Shown here in pieces: positions 42,756-53,867 of a stretch of DNA of 64,000 bases (positions are counted from its first letter, which is position 1; each line of letters opens with the position of its first letter). The stretch is from Pseudomonas synxantha BG33R (GTDB lineage: Bacteria; Pseudomonadota; Gammaproteobacteria; Pseudomonadales; Pseudomonadaceae). Where the stretch lies: positions 3,024,936 to 3,088,935 of the forward strand of contig NZ_CM001514.1 of assembly GCF_000263715.2 (NCBI RefSeq). The letters are read 5' to 3'. The position numbers and the translations under genes are program-made. The notes under the pieces are model-generated. The model was given only the letters and a program-made list of their open reading frames with translations. It ran no database searches and had not been told where the DNA came from.

Positions 42756-43451
42756 ATGCCCACTGCATTACCTCATTACGCCTTCACTCGCGGCGCCATC
42801 GCCGTTATTCCCTTGTCTCTTGCCTGCGCCCCGTGGGGGTTGCTCGCCGGCTCCATGGCCATCGATGCGCAATTTACCCCGCTGCAAGCCCAAGGCTTGT
42901 CTGCCATCGTGTTTGCCGGTGCGGCGCAGTTGGTGGCCATCGGCATGGTCAAGAGCGGTGCCAGCCTGATATCCATCGTACTCACCACTTTGTTACTGAC
43001 CTCCCAGCATCTGCTCTATGGCATGCACATGCGTCCCACGTTGTCGTCGCTCAATGTCCGGTGGCGCATGAGCCTGGGTTTCCTGCTGACCGATGAATTC
43101 TTTGCCCTGGTCAACCACTATGACCGCCAGACCTTCAATCGCTGGTACGCATTGGGCGTCGGCCTGACGTTTTACATCATCTGGAACCTGTTCACCCTGG
43201 CCGGCATTGTGTTGGGCAAAAGCATTCCGGGCCTTGATCAGTTGGGGCTGGAGTTTTCCATTGCCGCAACCTTTATCGCCCTGATCACTCCGGTGGTGCG
43301 CGATGTGCCGACCGTGGTGTGCGTCGCGGTCTCGCTGCTGTGTTCGGTGTGGTTGAGTTATTTGCACTGGGAGTCGGCGGTGGTGGTTTCGGGTGTACTG
43401 GGGATGAGCGCAGGTTTTGCCTGCAAGCGATTGGGAGTTGGGCAGCGATGA
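42756..43451 (+). CDS. azlC: Branched-chain amino acid exporter large subunit AzlC
   Basis: 231-aa inner-membrane protein with the AzlC pattern: GAIAVIPLSLACAPWGLLAG at helix 1, then FAGAAQLVAIGMVKSGASL (the FxGxAQ motif) and SQHLLYGMHMRP. AzlC and AzlD together export branched-chain amino acids (YgaZ/YgaH in E. coli). It overlaps azlD by ATGA at 43448-43451, indicating an AzlCD complex. The start at 42756 is preceded by a weak site; the length is normal. Confidence 0.92.
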   Translation: MPTALPHYAFTRGAIAVIPLSLACAPWGLLAGSMAIDAQFTPLQAQGLSAIVFAGAAQLVAIGMVKSGASLISIVLTTLLLTSQHLLYGMHMRPTLSSLNVRWRMSLGFLLTDEFFALVNHYDRQTFNRWYALGVGLTFYIIWNLFTLAGIVLGKSIPGLDQLGLEFSIAATFIALITPVVRDVPTVVCVAVSLLCSVWLSYLHWESAVVVSGVLGMSAGFACKRLGVGQR

Positions 43452-43759
43452 TTTACCTGATGATTGTGGCCATGGGCCTTGTGGTGTTTTTCAACCGCTA
43501 CCTGTTTATCGAGCCACGTTTGCCGGTGAGGCTTAATCGTGGCGCCCGTGAGTTCCTGGGCTTTGCCGTGCCGGGGATGCTTACGGCGATCTGCGGGCCG
43601 ATTATTTTCCTGGCAGATCATCGGCTCAACCTGAGCCCGAGCAACCCTTACTTGCTCGCAGGTATCTGCGCCGTGGCCTTGATGTTCTGGACGCGCAGTG
43701 TGCTGATCACTGTGCTGTTGAGCATGGCGCTGTTCTATCTGTTTCGCTGGTGGTTCTGA
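43448..43759 (+). CDS. azlD: Branched-chain amino acid exporter small subunit AzlD
   Basis: 103-aa membrane partner of AzlC, with three or four hydrophobic segments and the family start MIYLMIVAMGLVVFFNRYLF. The sequence LGFAVPGMLTAICGPIIFL is characteristic. The start codon overlaps the stop of azlC (ATGA), so the two are made in fixed ratio. It is followed by a hairpin with an A-tract on its left. Confidence 0.92.
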   Translation: MIYLMIVAMGLVVFFNRYLFIEPRLPVRLNRGAREFLGFAVPGMLTAICGPIIFLADHRLNLSPSNPYLLAGICAVALMFWTRSVLITVLLSMALFYLFRWWF

Positions 43760-43768
43760 CGCCAGGGC

Positions 43769-43794
43769 AAAAAAAAGCCCGCGGGAGGGCGGGC
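43769..43794 (-). terminator. Terminator-like hairpin oriented to the minus strand
   Basis: GCCCGC at 43777-43782 pairs with GCGGGC at 43789-43794. An A run at 43769-43776 gives eight T residues after the hairpin when read on the minus strand. There is no T tract on the plus side, where azlD ends. Confidence 0.55.
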
Positions 43795-43931
43795 AGAAGG
43801 GAGACTTCCAAAAAATGAGCTTGGCCACTATAGACGGCGGGTTGGCCCGTCACAGTGAAACAAAGTTCATGGGCGCGTCAGTTGGCCGCGGCACAGTGGT
43901 AGAGTCACGGTTTTTCCAAGGAAGCACAGGC

Positions 43932-44285
43932 ATGTTCAAGATGGTAATCGGTGCATTGGTACTGGCCGCACTGGCCGGTTGCGCGGGCTCGAAGATGAAA
44001 GAGGCGCGTGCAGGCAGCCCCTATAAAACCCTGGCATCGGACAAGGCCACCCTGGTGGTCGCCCAGTGCATTCAGTTCGGCTGGCAGGATGAGCGCGTGT
44101 TCGGCGTTGATGCCGGCGGTTTCAAAGAGCCCACCGAGGCAGGTGGCTACACCGTCTACACCACGGCCGGCGACTACTTTGTTGACATACAAAGCACAGG
44201 AGCGGGTTCTACCGTCAAATACTATGCCGTGGAGGACAACATGCCAGCCAAACGTCGCCTGGCAGCGCTTGCCACTTGTCTGTAA
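43932..44285 (+). CDS. Small lipoprotein of unknown function
   Basis: 117-aa lipoprotein. The signal MFKMVIGALVLAALAGCAGS has a lipobox LAGC with Cys16 lipidated. The rest (SPYKTLASDKATLVVAQCIQ, then VFGVDAGGFKEPTEAGGYTV) has one more Cys pair (C near 40 and at the penultimate position) likely in a disulfide. AAGGAA upstream supports the start at 43932. It resembles the lipoprotein at 54383 in pattern, a DUF of Pseudomonas lipoproteins; function unknown. Confidence 0.8.
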   Translation: MFKMVIGALVLAALAGCAGSKMKEARAGSPYKTLASDKATLVVAQCIQFGWQDERVFGVDAGGFKEPTEAGGYTVYTTAGDYFVDIQSTGAGSTVKYYAVEDNMPAKRRLAALATCL

Positions 44286-44354
44286 TACCTTGCCTTAACC
44301 CGATTCCGAAACGCCTGGCGGGACAGCCGCCGGGCATTGCCTTATGATTCAATC

Positions 44355-44417
44355 GCTCGCTCGACGTGATGGCTCTTTACCGGTACACGGATGTCGAGGC
44401 TTAAACGTCGAGCGAGC
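44355..44417. repeat. Perfect 12-bp inverted repeat in a convergent gap
   Basis: GCTCGCTCGACG at 44355-44366 and its exact complement at 44406-44417 are separated by 39 bases. It lies between the lipoprotein stop (44285) and the DUF1275 stop (44434), where a shared terminator is expected, but no T tract follows. Confidence 0.55.
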
Positions 44418-44433
44418 ACCTCTTTGTTCAACC

Positions 44434-45138
44434 TCAACGCGGCATAAAACCCAAGTGCCAGCGCCGCGGAATCATCAATGTCGCCAGCCCCAATAACCCC
44501 GCCAATGCACCACTGACCCACAGTGCGCGCAGTCCCATTTGCTGCTCCAGCAGTGCGCCGATCACGGCACCGACAAACATTCCGGCCCACGGAATCAATT
44601 GCACGCGCCAACCATTGCGACGCTCGCCCATTACCCAGCGCCCCAGCCCGCGACCAAAGCGTGAGAGCGCCCCGGTGACGTAAGTGAGCCCCACGGGTAA
44701 TCCGTTCACTTCTTCGACCGCCGCGTTGAGCATGCCCATGGCAATAATTGCCGCGAGCAACGCGGGCAAGGTGTCGGTTGCCGGCAACAGCGCCGCGCCG
44801 CAGAGCAAGGCGCCGATGCACAGCAACAACGGCAGTGCGTGGCGCTTGCTGAAACGGCTGACCACTACACCCAAGGCATTACCGACCACAAAGGTGGCAA
44901 CCAGCAACACCAGACGCCCGGTGAGCCCCAGGTCACCCGCGCTGATGGCCACCGCCAGGCGCGTGGTGTTGCCGCTCATGAACGAGACGAAATCGCCGCT
45001 GGCCATAAAGCCAATGGCATCGGTCATGCCCGCCAGCACTGACAGGCAGGCCACCAGCATCAAGCCCACGCGGCCACGCCAGCGCTGGCGATGGGCGAGC
45101 GTGGCATTGGTGTAAGGCTTGCGGGACGAAGGCAGCAT
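44434..45138 (-). CDS. DUF1275 (YoaK-like) membrane protein
   Basis: 234-aa membrane protein with about six hydrophobic segments. The early motif LAGMTDAIGFMASGDFVSFM and MSGNTTRLAVAI is diagnostic of the DUF1275 family (GxxDAxxFL...GN). The N-terminus before the first helix is basic. Start ATG 45138 has GGAA about eight bases upstream; GTG 45153 would add five residues. Probable transporter of unknown substrate. Confidence 0.85.
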   Translation of the reverse strand: MLPSSRKPYTNATLAHRQRWRGRVGLMLVACLSVLAGMTDAIGFMASGDFVSFMSGNTTRLAVAISAGDLGLTGRLVLLVATFVVGNALGVVVSRFSKRHALPLLLCIGALLCGAALLPATDTLPALLAAIIAMGMLNAAVEEVNGLPVGLTYVTGALSRFGRGLGRWVMGERRNGWRVQLIPWAGMFVGAVIGALLEQQMGLRALWVSGALAGLLGLATLMIPRRWHLGFMPR

Positions 45139-45207
45139 GGGGCTGGTTTCCACGATGAGATTATTCGGCCACTACCGTAGGACGCTTTGCGTGTATGCGC
45201 AATGACC

Positions 45208-46842
45208 TCAGGCACGTTCCAGTTGCCAGCCTGTGGGGTGCCAGGTCAGATGATGAGTCGGCTCGATCGCCTGCAAGAATGCAGGGTCGTGTGACACGGC
45301 CAGCATCGCGCCGGTAAATCCCTTCAAGGCCTGCTCAAAGGCAAGCACCGACTCCAGGTCCAAGTGGTTGGTGGGTTCATCCAGGAGCAACAATTGCGCC
45401 GGTGTATCACGCCACAAGGCAACGGCCATGGCGGCTTTCAAGCGCTCGCCACCGCTGAGTTGCCCGGTCGGCCGCGTGACCCGCGAAGCATCCAGCTGCA
45501 GCAGCGCCAGGCGCGTGCGCAGTTCGGCTTCGGCCAACGGCGTGTCGAGCAGGTTGAGCTGCTCGACAATGCTGCACCGGTCATCCAGCAACGCCAGCTG
45601 CTGATCGATATAAGCGCTGGGCACCGCCACTGTGCACTCGCCACTGACCGCCTGCCACTGGCCTGCAAGTAATTTGAGCAGGGTGGATTTACCGCAACCG
45701 TTCGGCCCGCGTACGGCAACGCGTGCGGCCCCCGACAGGCTGATCGTCAGGTAGGTGCCCGACGCCTTGGGGTCGAGCCAGGGCAATTGCGCATGTTCCA
45801 GCGTCAGGACCTGCCGGCCGTTGGGTACTGCCGAGCCTGGCAAGGCGAGCAGGGTCGGCGTCTCATCCACTACGCGCGCGTAGGCTTGGCGTACCTGGGC
45901 GTCGAGTTGCTGTTTGTGATCGTGGTGGGCACTGCGCACCGTGCTGACGACTTCCTTGGCAGCGCTTTTCCAGCGGGCTTTGGTAAAACGGTCGACGTTG
46001 GCGGTCTCGGCCTGCTTGCGTGAGCGCGCAGCATGACGCTGGAGGTTGTCATGGTCTTTTTGCAAGCGCCGACGCTCACGGCTACGTTCCTGGCGCGCAT
46101 GTTCCCATGCGGCGATAGCGGCGTGCTGTTGGGTATCGCGTTGCTGTCGATAGGCAGCGTAGTTGCCGCCATACACCTGAACGCCAAGGGGCGATAATTC
46201 GATGATGCGCGCCATGGTGTCGAGTAATTGGCGGTCATGACTGACCACCACCAGGCCGCCGCGCCAATCAGCCAGTTCTCGCAACAGCCACTCGCGCCCG
46301 GCGCTGTCGAGGTGGTTGCTGGGTTCGTCCAGAATCAACAACTGCGGCGCCGCCAACAGCGCTCCGATCAGCGCGACCCTGGCCAGTTGGCCGCCGCTGA
46401 GTCGGTCGGCTTGAGTGTCGGTGGCAAGTGTTGGCAAGCCTGCGGCATCCAATGCCAGGCGCAGGCGCTCTGCGAGGTCCCAGCGATCATCGATCAGTTC
46501 CAGATCGCCCAGGCGGCCGTCGCCGCGCGCCATACGCTCCAGGGCGGCCAGCGCAGGGGCGGTGCCAGTGATATGGGCGACAGTTTCTCCCGCTTGAATC
46601 GTCAACGCCTGGGGCACATAGATCAGGCTGAGTGGTCTTTTCAATGTGCCTGAAGACGGTTGCAGGATGCCGGCCATCAACTTCGCCAGGATACTTTTGC
46701 CACGGCCATTGCGCCCGACGATGCCGGTGTGGGTGCAATCAATGGACAGGTTCACGTCCTCCAGCAAGGTTTCGCCATTGGCGAACTGGAAAGACACATG
46801 TTGCAGGGAAACAAGAACGGGCAGCCGGTTGACGTCAGTCAT
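45208..46842 (-). CDS. ABC-F family ATPase
   Basis: 544-aa soluble protein with two ABC domains and no membrane segment. The first Walker A is GIVGRNGRGKSIL (Arg replacing the usual Ala/Ser/Cys), signature LSGGQLARV and Walker B LLILDEPSNHLD. The second is GPNGCGKSTL, LSGGERLK and LLLLDEPTNHLD. The linker (residues about 235-310) is Arg/Lys-rich and helical. ABC-F proteins act on ribosomes, some giving antibiotic resistance. GGAGG precedes the ATG at 46842. The subgroup cannot be assigned. Confidence 0.9.
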   Translation of the reverse strand: MTDVNRLPVLVSLQHVSFQFANGETLLEDVNLSIDCTHTGIVGRNGRGKSILAKLMAGILQPSSGTLKRPLSLIYVPQALTIQAGETVAHITGTAPALAALERMARGDGRLGDLELIDDRWDLAERLRLALDAAGLPTLATDTQADRLSGGQLARVALIGALLAAPQLLILDEPSNHLDSAGREWLLRELADWRGGLVVVSHDRQLLDTMARIIELSPLGVQVYGGNYAAYRQQRDTQQHAAIAAWEHARQERSRERRRLQKDHDNLQRHAARSRKQAETANVDRFTKARWKSAAKEVVSTVRSAHHDHKQQLDAQVRQAYARVVDETPTLLALPGSAVPNGRQVLTLEHAQLPWLDPKASGTYLTISLSGAARVAVRGPNGCGKSTLLKLLAGQWQAVSGECTVAVPSAYIDQQLALLDDRCSIVEQLNLLDTPLAEAELRTRLALLQLDASRVTRPTGQLSGGERLKAAMAVALWRDTPAQLLLLDEPTNHLDLESVLAFEQALKGFTGAMLAVSHDPAFLQAIEPTHHLTWHPTGWQLERA

Positions 46843-46966
46843 CAGCACCTCCAAAAAAATGTCGAACAGGCCAACAAGCGCGCCAGGCGGCTCGTTGCGG
46901 ATACATTCTGGAAGGCTTAGTTGTTCACGTCGGCGCTCGTCCCGTAAATCAGAAGGGGCGCAAAGG

Positions 46967-48016
46967 CTACCCCACCTTGGCTTTGTGCGGCAAGTCTTCG
47001 GCCAGCTTCTCCAGGAACATCGCCAGGGCGACTTCCTCGGCTTTCAGACCCTTGCGCACTCGTGGCTTGGGCAGTTTCGACAGTTCACCGAGGCTGAAAT
47101 GCTCAAGCACCGCGGGGTGGATGTAGCACTTGCGGCACACGGCGGGCGTGTTGCCCAACTGCCTGGCCACGTCCTTGACCATTCCTACCACGTGCCGCTT
47201 GGCGTCTGACTCCGGCTGCCACGCCAACTCGCGCAACACCGCCAATGCCATCGCCGTGCCCGCCCAGGTGCGGTAGTCCTTGGCGGTGAAGTCTTCGCCG
47301 GTGAGTTCGTGCAGGTAAGCGTTGACGTCATGGGAACTGACGGTGTGGCGTTCACCGTCTTCGTCCAGGTACTGGAACAGGTTCTGCCCGGGCAATTCCA
47401 TGCAGCGCTTGACCACGCGGGCCAGGCGTCGGTCCTTGACGCTCACTTGGTGCTCGACACCGCTTTTGCCGCGAAACTGAAACTGGATTTCGCTGCCCTT
47501 GATGTCCACGTGGCGATTGCGCAGGGTGGTCAGGCCGTAGGATTTATTCTCGCGGGCGTATTGGGTATTGCCGACGCGGATCAGCGTGGCGTCCAGCAAC
47601 GTCACCACCGTGGCCAGCACCTTTTCGCGGGTAAAGCCGGGCTCGGCGATTTGGGCTTCCAGCTGTTTGCGCAATTTTGGCAAGGCGCTGCCGAATGCCT
47701 GCAACCGCGAATACTTGTCGCTGTCACGCACTTCGCGCCAGCGTGGGTGGTAACGGTATTGCTTACGGCCACGGGCGTCGCGGCCGGTGGCTTGCAGATG
47801 GCCGCGCGGGTCGGCGCAGATCCACACATCGGTGTAGGCGGGCGGTACCGCCAGCGCGTTCAGACGTTTGATTTCATCAGCATCGGTAATGCGCTGGCCT
47901 TTTGCGTCCAGGTATTGAAACTTGCCCCGCAGCTTTTTACGGCGGATTCCAGGCTGGGTGTCATCCACATAATGCAGGTCACGGGGCAGGTCGGCGGGCA
48001 ACGAAGAGTCGGGCAT
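46967..48016 (-). CDS. DNA topoisomerase IB (poxvirus-like)
   Basis: 349-aa enzyme relaxing supercoils by a 3'-phosphotyrosyl intermediate. The catalytic Tyr298 is in CRKCYIHPAVL. Other active-site pieces are the Arg in RVGNTQYARENKSYGLTTLR, Lys in FRGKSGVEHQV, and the Arg/His-bearing TGEDFTAKDYRTWAGT. The N-terminal domain begins LHYVDDTQPGIRRKKL. The ATG at 48016 excludes a poor N-terminal extension. Bacterial TopIB of this type is known in Pseudomonas; not essential as a rule. Confidence 0.92.
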   Translation of the reverse strand: MPDSSLPADLPRDLHYVDDTQPGIRRKKLRGKFQYLDAKGQRITDADEIKRLNALAVPPAYTDVWICADPRGHLQATGRDARGRKQYRYHPRWREVRDSDKYSRLQAFGSALPKLRKQLEAQIAEPGFTREKVLATVVTLLDATLIRVGNTQYARENKSYGLTTLRNRHVDIKGSEIQFQFRGKSGVEHQVSVKDRRLARVVKRCMELPGQNLFQYLDEDGERHTVSSHDVNAYLHELTGEDFTAKDYRTWAGTAMALAVLRELAWQPESDAKRHVVGMVKDVARQLGNTPAVCRKCYIHPAVLEHFSLGELSKLPKPRVRKGLKAEEVALAMFLEKLAEDLPHKAKVG

Positions 48017-48090
48017 GGTGCGGGTTCCTTGGCAACAAATCAGGCCGGTATGTCTGATTGACCGCAGCGTTTTGCGGTCGTGCCAATTGC

Positions 48091-49170
48091 TTAAGCCAGC
48101 ACCGCCACCGCCTTGATTTGCGCCCACAGCACCTGGCCCGGATGCAGTTGCAGCTGGTCGCGGGAGAAACGTGTGATACGTGCCAGCAATGGTGTGCCGC
48201 CGGCATCCAGGCGTACCAGAACATGGGCGCTGTTATCCGCCCCCATGTCCTGGATGACCGTTACGGGCAAACGATTGAGGATGCTGCTGTGTTCGTCCGC
48301 TTGCAGGTTGAGGCTCACATCCCGTGCCTGGATCTTGACCCGCAACGGTTTACCCACCGCCACCGGCGCATGGGCCACGCGAATCTGCAATCGGCAGTCA
48401 GGCAGTTGCAGGGTGAGCAACTGATAGTGCGCGTCGTAGGCAATGACGCTGCCGGCGATCACCACGCCGGCATCGTCGCCCAGGGCCAGGGGCAAATCGA
48501 GACGCGCCAGGGTTTCGCCGATGGGGCCGCTGGCCAGGGCCTTGCCGTCGCTGAGCAGGACGATATGGTCGGCCAGCCGGGCGACTTCGTCCTGGGCATG
48601 GCTGACGTAGAGCACCGGGATATCCAGCTCGTCGTGCAGGCGTTCCAGGTAGGGCAATATTTCGCTTTTGCGCTGGCTGTCCAAGGCCGCCAGCGGTTCA
48701 TCCATCAATAACAACTTGGGGCTGGTGAGCAAGGCGCGGGCGATGCCGATGCGCTGGCGCTCGCCGCCGGACAAGTGTTGCGGGTGACGCTCAAGCAAGT
48801 GCCCGATGCCCAACAGCTCGGTGGCCTGAGCCATGTCCACACGCCGTTGCGGGCGTGGAATACGCTTGAGACCGAATTCCAGATTGGCGCGCACCGACAG
48901 GTGAGCAAACAGGCTTGCCTCTTGGAATACATACCCCAAGGCGCGTTTATGCGGTGGTACGAACAGCCCGTTGCGGCTGTCTTGCCAGACCTCATCATTG
49001 ATCTGTACAAAACCCTCCTCGGCGCGCTCCAAACCGGCTATACACCGCAGGCAAGTGGTCTTGCCGGAGCCGGACTGCCCATATAACGCGGTCACCCCAC
49101 GCCCCGGCAATTGCAGGTCCACGTCCAGCGCGAAGGCGGAATATTTCAAGTTCAGACGTATATCAATCAT
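48091..49170 (-). CDS. modC: Molybdate ABC transporter ATP-binding protein ModC
   Basis: 359-aa ATPase of the molybdate importer. Walker A is [11 protein letters not shown], signature [16 protein letters not shown], Walker [13 protein letters not shown] and the switch His in YVSHAQDEV. Residues about 290-355 are a Mop-type oligobinding domain ([15 protein letters not shown]), which senses cytoplasmic molybdate. It starts 5 bp after modB and its last residues approach topoisomerase. Part of modABC, behind a ModE box. Confidence 0.95.
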   Translation of the reverse strand: MIDIRLNLKYSAFALDVDLQLPGRGVTALYGQSGSGKTTCLRCIAGLERAEEGFVQINDEVWQDSRNGLFVPPHKRALGYVFQEASLFAHLSVRANLEFGLKRIPRPQRRVDMAQATELLGIGHLLERHPQHLSGGERQRIGIARALLTSPKLLLMDEPLAALDSQRKSEILPYLERLHDELDIPVLYVSHAQDEVARLADHIVLLSDGKALASGPIGETLARLDLPLALGDDAGVVIAGSVIAYDAHYQLLTLQLPDCRLQIRVAHAPVAVGKPLRVKIQARDVSLNLQADEHSSILNRLPVTVIQDMGADNSAHVLVRLDAGGTPLLARITRFSRDQLQLHPGQVLWAQIKAVAVLA

Positions 49171-49175
49171 CGCGA

Positions 49176-49856
49176 TCAGCTCCAGCCCATCCTGGTTTTA
49201 CGGCTGGAATAGAGCGCCAGCAATACGAGGAACGCGAACACCACCATGGCGCCGGCCAACCAATGGGCCTGGGCATATTCCATGGCTTCGACGTGGTCGT
49301 ATATTTGCACCGAGACTACTCGGGTCTTGTCCGGGATATTGCCGCCGATCATCAACACCACGCCGAACTCGCCGACGGTATGGGCAAAGCCGAGGATTGA
49401 CGCGGTGATAAAACCCGGGCGTGCCAGGGGCAGGATCACTGTAAAAAACGTGTCCCACGGATTGGCGCGCAAGGTCGCGGCTACTTCCAATGGGCGTGTG
49501 CCGATGGCGGAAAAGGCGTTCTGCAACGGCTGCACCACGAACGGCATGGAATAGATCACCGAGCCGATCACCAGCCCGGCGAAACTGAATGTAAGCGTGC
49601 CCAGGCCCAGCCATTGGGTGAACTGGCCGAAGTAACCGTTGGGGCCCATGGTCAACAGCAAGTAGAAACCGATGACCGTTGGCGGCAGCACCAACGGTAA
49701 TGCGACCACTGCACCGACGGGGCCGCGCCACCATGAGGTGGTGCGCGACAGCCACAGGGCTATCGGAGTGCCGATGATCAACAGGATCACAGTCGTCAGT
49801 GACGCCAGTTTGATGGTCAACCAGATCGCGGAAAAATCAGCACTCGACAGGGGCAT
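49176..49856 (-). CDS. modB: Molybdate ABC transporter permease ModB
   Basis: 226-aa inner-membrane permease with five to six helices. Its start [20 protein letters not shown] and the coupling region [23 protein letters not shown] with the EAA-type motif ([17 protein letters not shown]) are typical of ModB. It begins directly at the end of modA with no gap (modA stop 49857-49859, ModB ATG 49856) and is followed by modC. Confidence 0.95.
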   Translation of the reverse strand: MPLSSADFSAIWLTIKLASLTTVILLIIGTPIALWLSRTTSWWRGPVGAVVALPLVLPPTVIGFYLLLTMGPNGYFGQFTQWLGLGTLTFSFAGLVIGSVIYSMPFVVQPLQNAFSAIGTRPLEVAATLRANPWDTFFTVILPLARPGFITASILGFAHTVGEFGVVLMIGGNIPDKTRVVSVQIYDHVEAMEYAQAHWLAGAMVVFAFLVLLALYSSRKTRMGWS

Positions 49857-51784
<1,928 letters not shown>

Positions 51785-51880
51785 GGGATGCGTCTCCAGC
51801 GTTAGTAGGGCATTTCGCTGTTTTAGCAGGGCCGTTGGCGCCGGGCCACTCTGTTTTATTCACTGGACGAGTAGGGCGTT

Positions 51881-52930
51881 TTATGAAGGCGGGGTTTCGC
51901 GCTTCAGCAACTCACGTTTGCGTTCCACCCCCCAGCGGTACCCCGAAAGCTCACCATTGCTGCGCACCACACGATGACAGGGAATCGCCACCGCCAGGTG
52001 GTTGGCACCACAGGCCTGGGCCACGGCGCGAAAGGCGGTGGGCGCGCCGATGTGCTCGGCTATCTGGGCATAGCTGGCGGTACTTCCTACCGGGATTTCG
52101 CGCAATGCCTGCCATACCCGTTCCTGAAAGGCAGTGCCGCGCAGGTCCAGAGGCAGATCCAGGCCCAGGGCAGGGGCTTCGACAAAGCCCACCACCTGGG
52201 CGACCAGTTGTTCGAAATCCTGATCCGCGCCAACCAACTCGGCCTTGGGAAACTGATCTTGTAGATCGTGCACCAGCTTATCCGGATCATCCCCGAGCAA
52301 AATTGCACACACGCCACGCTGACTCTGCGCCACCAGAATTGCGCCCAGCGAGCATTGGCCGACGGCAAAGCGAATGGTGTTATTGACGCCTCCGCCTTTG
52401 TAGTCCTTGGGTTTCATGCCGAGTAGCTGGTCAGCCGCTTCATAAAAACGGCTGTTGGCGTTAAAGCCTGCGTCATACAGGGCGTCTGTCACCGACTGCT
52501 GCCCCTTGAGGCCATCGCGGACCTTGCGTGAGCGCAGGGCGCTGGCGTAGCGCTTGGGGGTCAAGCCGGTGCCGGCTTTGAACACACGATGGAAGTGGAA
52601 CGGGCTCAACCCGGCCTGGCCTGCCAGTACATCCAGGCTCGGGGGCGTTTCAGCCTGTTCGATCAGCCGGCAGGCGTCGGCGACTAACTGCGCATGGTAA
52701 GCCGCCAGTTGCGTCTGATCGCCCGCAGCGCGTTTGCTGGCACGATAACCCGCGGCTTCGGCCTGGGCCGGTGTGTCGAAGAACTCGATATTCTCAGGGC
52801 GTGGCAAACGCGAAGCACTGCTGGGGCGGCAATATACGCCCGTGGTTTTCACGCCATAGACAAACAGGGCATCTGCCTTGGCATCGCGGGCAATGATGGC
52901 GGCCCAGCGCGGATCGTGTTCGTTGTTCAT
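51881..52930 (-). CDS. ada: Ada-type methyltransferase/regulator with degenerate zinc site
   Basis: 349-aa protein with an N-terminal Ada domain (residues 1-75), an AraC-type HTH (about 80-180) and a C-terminal O6-methylguanine-DNA methyltransferase (C318 in the active motif PCHRVV). In E. coli the N-domain zinc is held by C38, C42, C69 and C72. Here only the first is kept (C34) and the others are S38, S65 and A68. So phosphotriester sensing by the zinc site is doubtful. GGAG precedes ATG 52930. Last of the DUF1883-55aa-alkB-ada set. Confidence 0.88.
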   Translation of the reverse strand: MNNEHDPRWAAIIARDAKADALFVYGVKTTGVYCRPSSASRLPRPENIEFFDTPAQAEAAGYRASKRAAGDQTQLAAYHAQLVADACRLIEQAETPPSLDVLAGQAGLSPFHFHRVFKAGTGLTPKRYASALRSRKVRDGLKGQQSVTDALYDAGFNANSRFYEAADQLLGMKPKDYKGGGVNNTIRFAVGQCSLGAILVAQSQRGVCAILLGDDPDKLVHDLQDQFPKAELVGADQDFEQLVAQVVGFVEAPALGLDLPLDLRGTAFQERVWQALREIPVGSTASYAQIAEHIGAPTAFRAVAQACGANHLAVAIPCHRVVRSNGELSGYRWGVERKRELLKRETPPS

Positions 52931-53005
52931 GGCCTGCACTCCAGACGGTTCAGGGGCAGATTAAGCGGGTCGCCCACCGGTAAAACTCCGAAGCTTGCGG
53001 TCAAA

Positions 53006-53671
53006 TTAGCCGGCGGTGCGAAAGGTCAGGTTGATGCGTTGCGCGCCCATGACCGGATGCTCGCCGGCCTTGATCGGCATCACCCCATGAAAGCGCAGGC
53101 GATCAACCCCGCCCCACACCACCACATCGCCATGGAACAGCGAGACTTTTTGCGTTTTGTCACTGCGCTCATGGCCGCCGAACAGGAAAATCGCCGGCAG
53201 GCCAAGGGACACCGAGACCACCGGCGCGCTGTAGCTGCGCTCGTTCTTGTCCTGGTGCAGGGACATCTTTGCCCCTGGCACGTAACGGTTGATCAGGCAG
53301 GCGTCAGGCAGAAAGTCGCGGAAGCCGGCCTCGGTTGCCGCCGCCATGGCCAGTTGGCGCAACGCATCCGGCATGGCCGGCCAGGGTTGCTGGTTGCGCG
53401 GGTCGAGTGGGCTGTAGCGGTAGCCGCGGGTATCGGTGGTCCAGCCCAGTGCGCCGCAACTGCTCAGCGCTGCCGACATGGTAAAGCCACCGGGCGTGAC
53501 CATTTGCCGAAAGGGGGACTGGGCCAGCACGCGCCGCAACTCAGGTAGCAACCGCTCAATCCAGGGCAGGGCATAGCCCCTTAGAACGTAGGATTCTTCA
53601 CCGATCTGCTCGCGCCCGGCAGGTTGTTGCAGGGCAGCATCGGCGAACAAATCGGCAGTAGGGCCCGGCAT
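53006..53671 (-). CDS. alkB: DNA oxidative demethylase AlkB
   Basis: 221-aa 2-oxoglutarate/Fe(II) dioxygenase repairing 1-methyladenine and 3-methylcytosine. The iron motif HxD is in SLHQDKNERSYSAPVVSVSL, the distal His is in RLRFHGVMPIKAGEHP and the 2-oxoglutarate Arg is in QRINLTFRTAG at the C-terminus (RxNxTFR). The start at 53671 lies 3 bp after the stop of a 55-aa gene, and ada begins 75 bp after its stop, all on one strand. Confidence 0.93.
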   Translation of the reverse strand: MPGPTADLFADAALQQPAGREQIGEESYVLRGYALPWIERLLPELRRVLAQSPFRQMVTPGGFTMSAALSSCGALGWTTDTRGYRYSPLDPRNQQPWPAMPDALRQLAMAAATEAGFRDFLPDACLINRYVPGAKMSLHQDKNERSYSAPVVSVSLGLPAIFLFGGHERSDKTQKVSLFHGDVVVWGGVDRLRFHGVMPIKAGEHPVMGAQRINLTFRTAG

Positions 53672-53674
53672 GAC

Positions 53675-53842
53675 TTACAGCGCCTTGCTCACGGTGATGT
53701 CGGTAATTATGTCGCTGGCATCGTGAATTTTCGCCAGGGCTTGCTTGGCTTCTTCGACGCTGTTGGCGGTCAACTGGGCAAATTCGAAGCGGCGTTCGCC
53801 GTTGAGCTTGTACTTGATGACGTATTTGGTCGTATGGGTCAC
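53675..53842 (-). CDS. Small 55-aa protein upstream of alkB
   Basis: A 55-aa frame with GTG start at 53842 (AGGA about eight bases upstream) and TAA at 53675-53677, only 3 bp before the alkB ATG. It begins THTTKYVIKYKLNGERRFEF, continues with an amphipathic helix (SVEEAKQALAKIHDA) and ends with a beta strand (IITDITVSKAL): a compact beta-alpha-beta style fold. No family recognised. Tight spacing to alkB and to the DUF1883 gene argues for a real gene, too short for routine calling. Confidence 0.65.
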   Translation of the reverse strand: MTHTTKYVIKYKLNGERRFEFAQLTANSVEEAKQALAKIHDASDIITDITVSKAL

Positions 53843-53867
53843 TGCTTTTTTCCTGTCAGTTGCTGGT

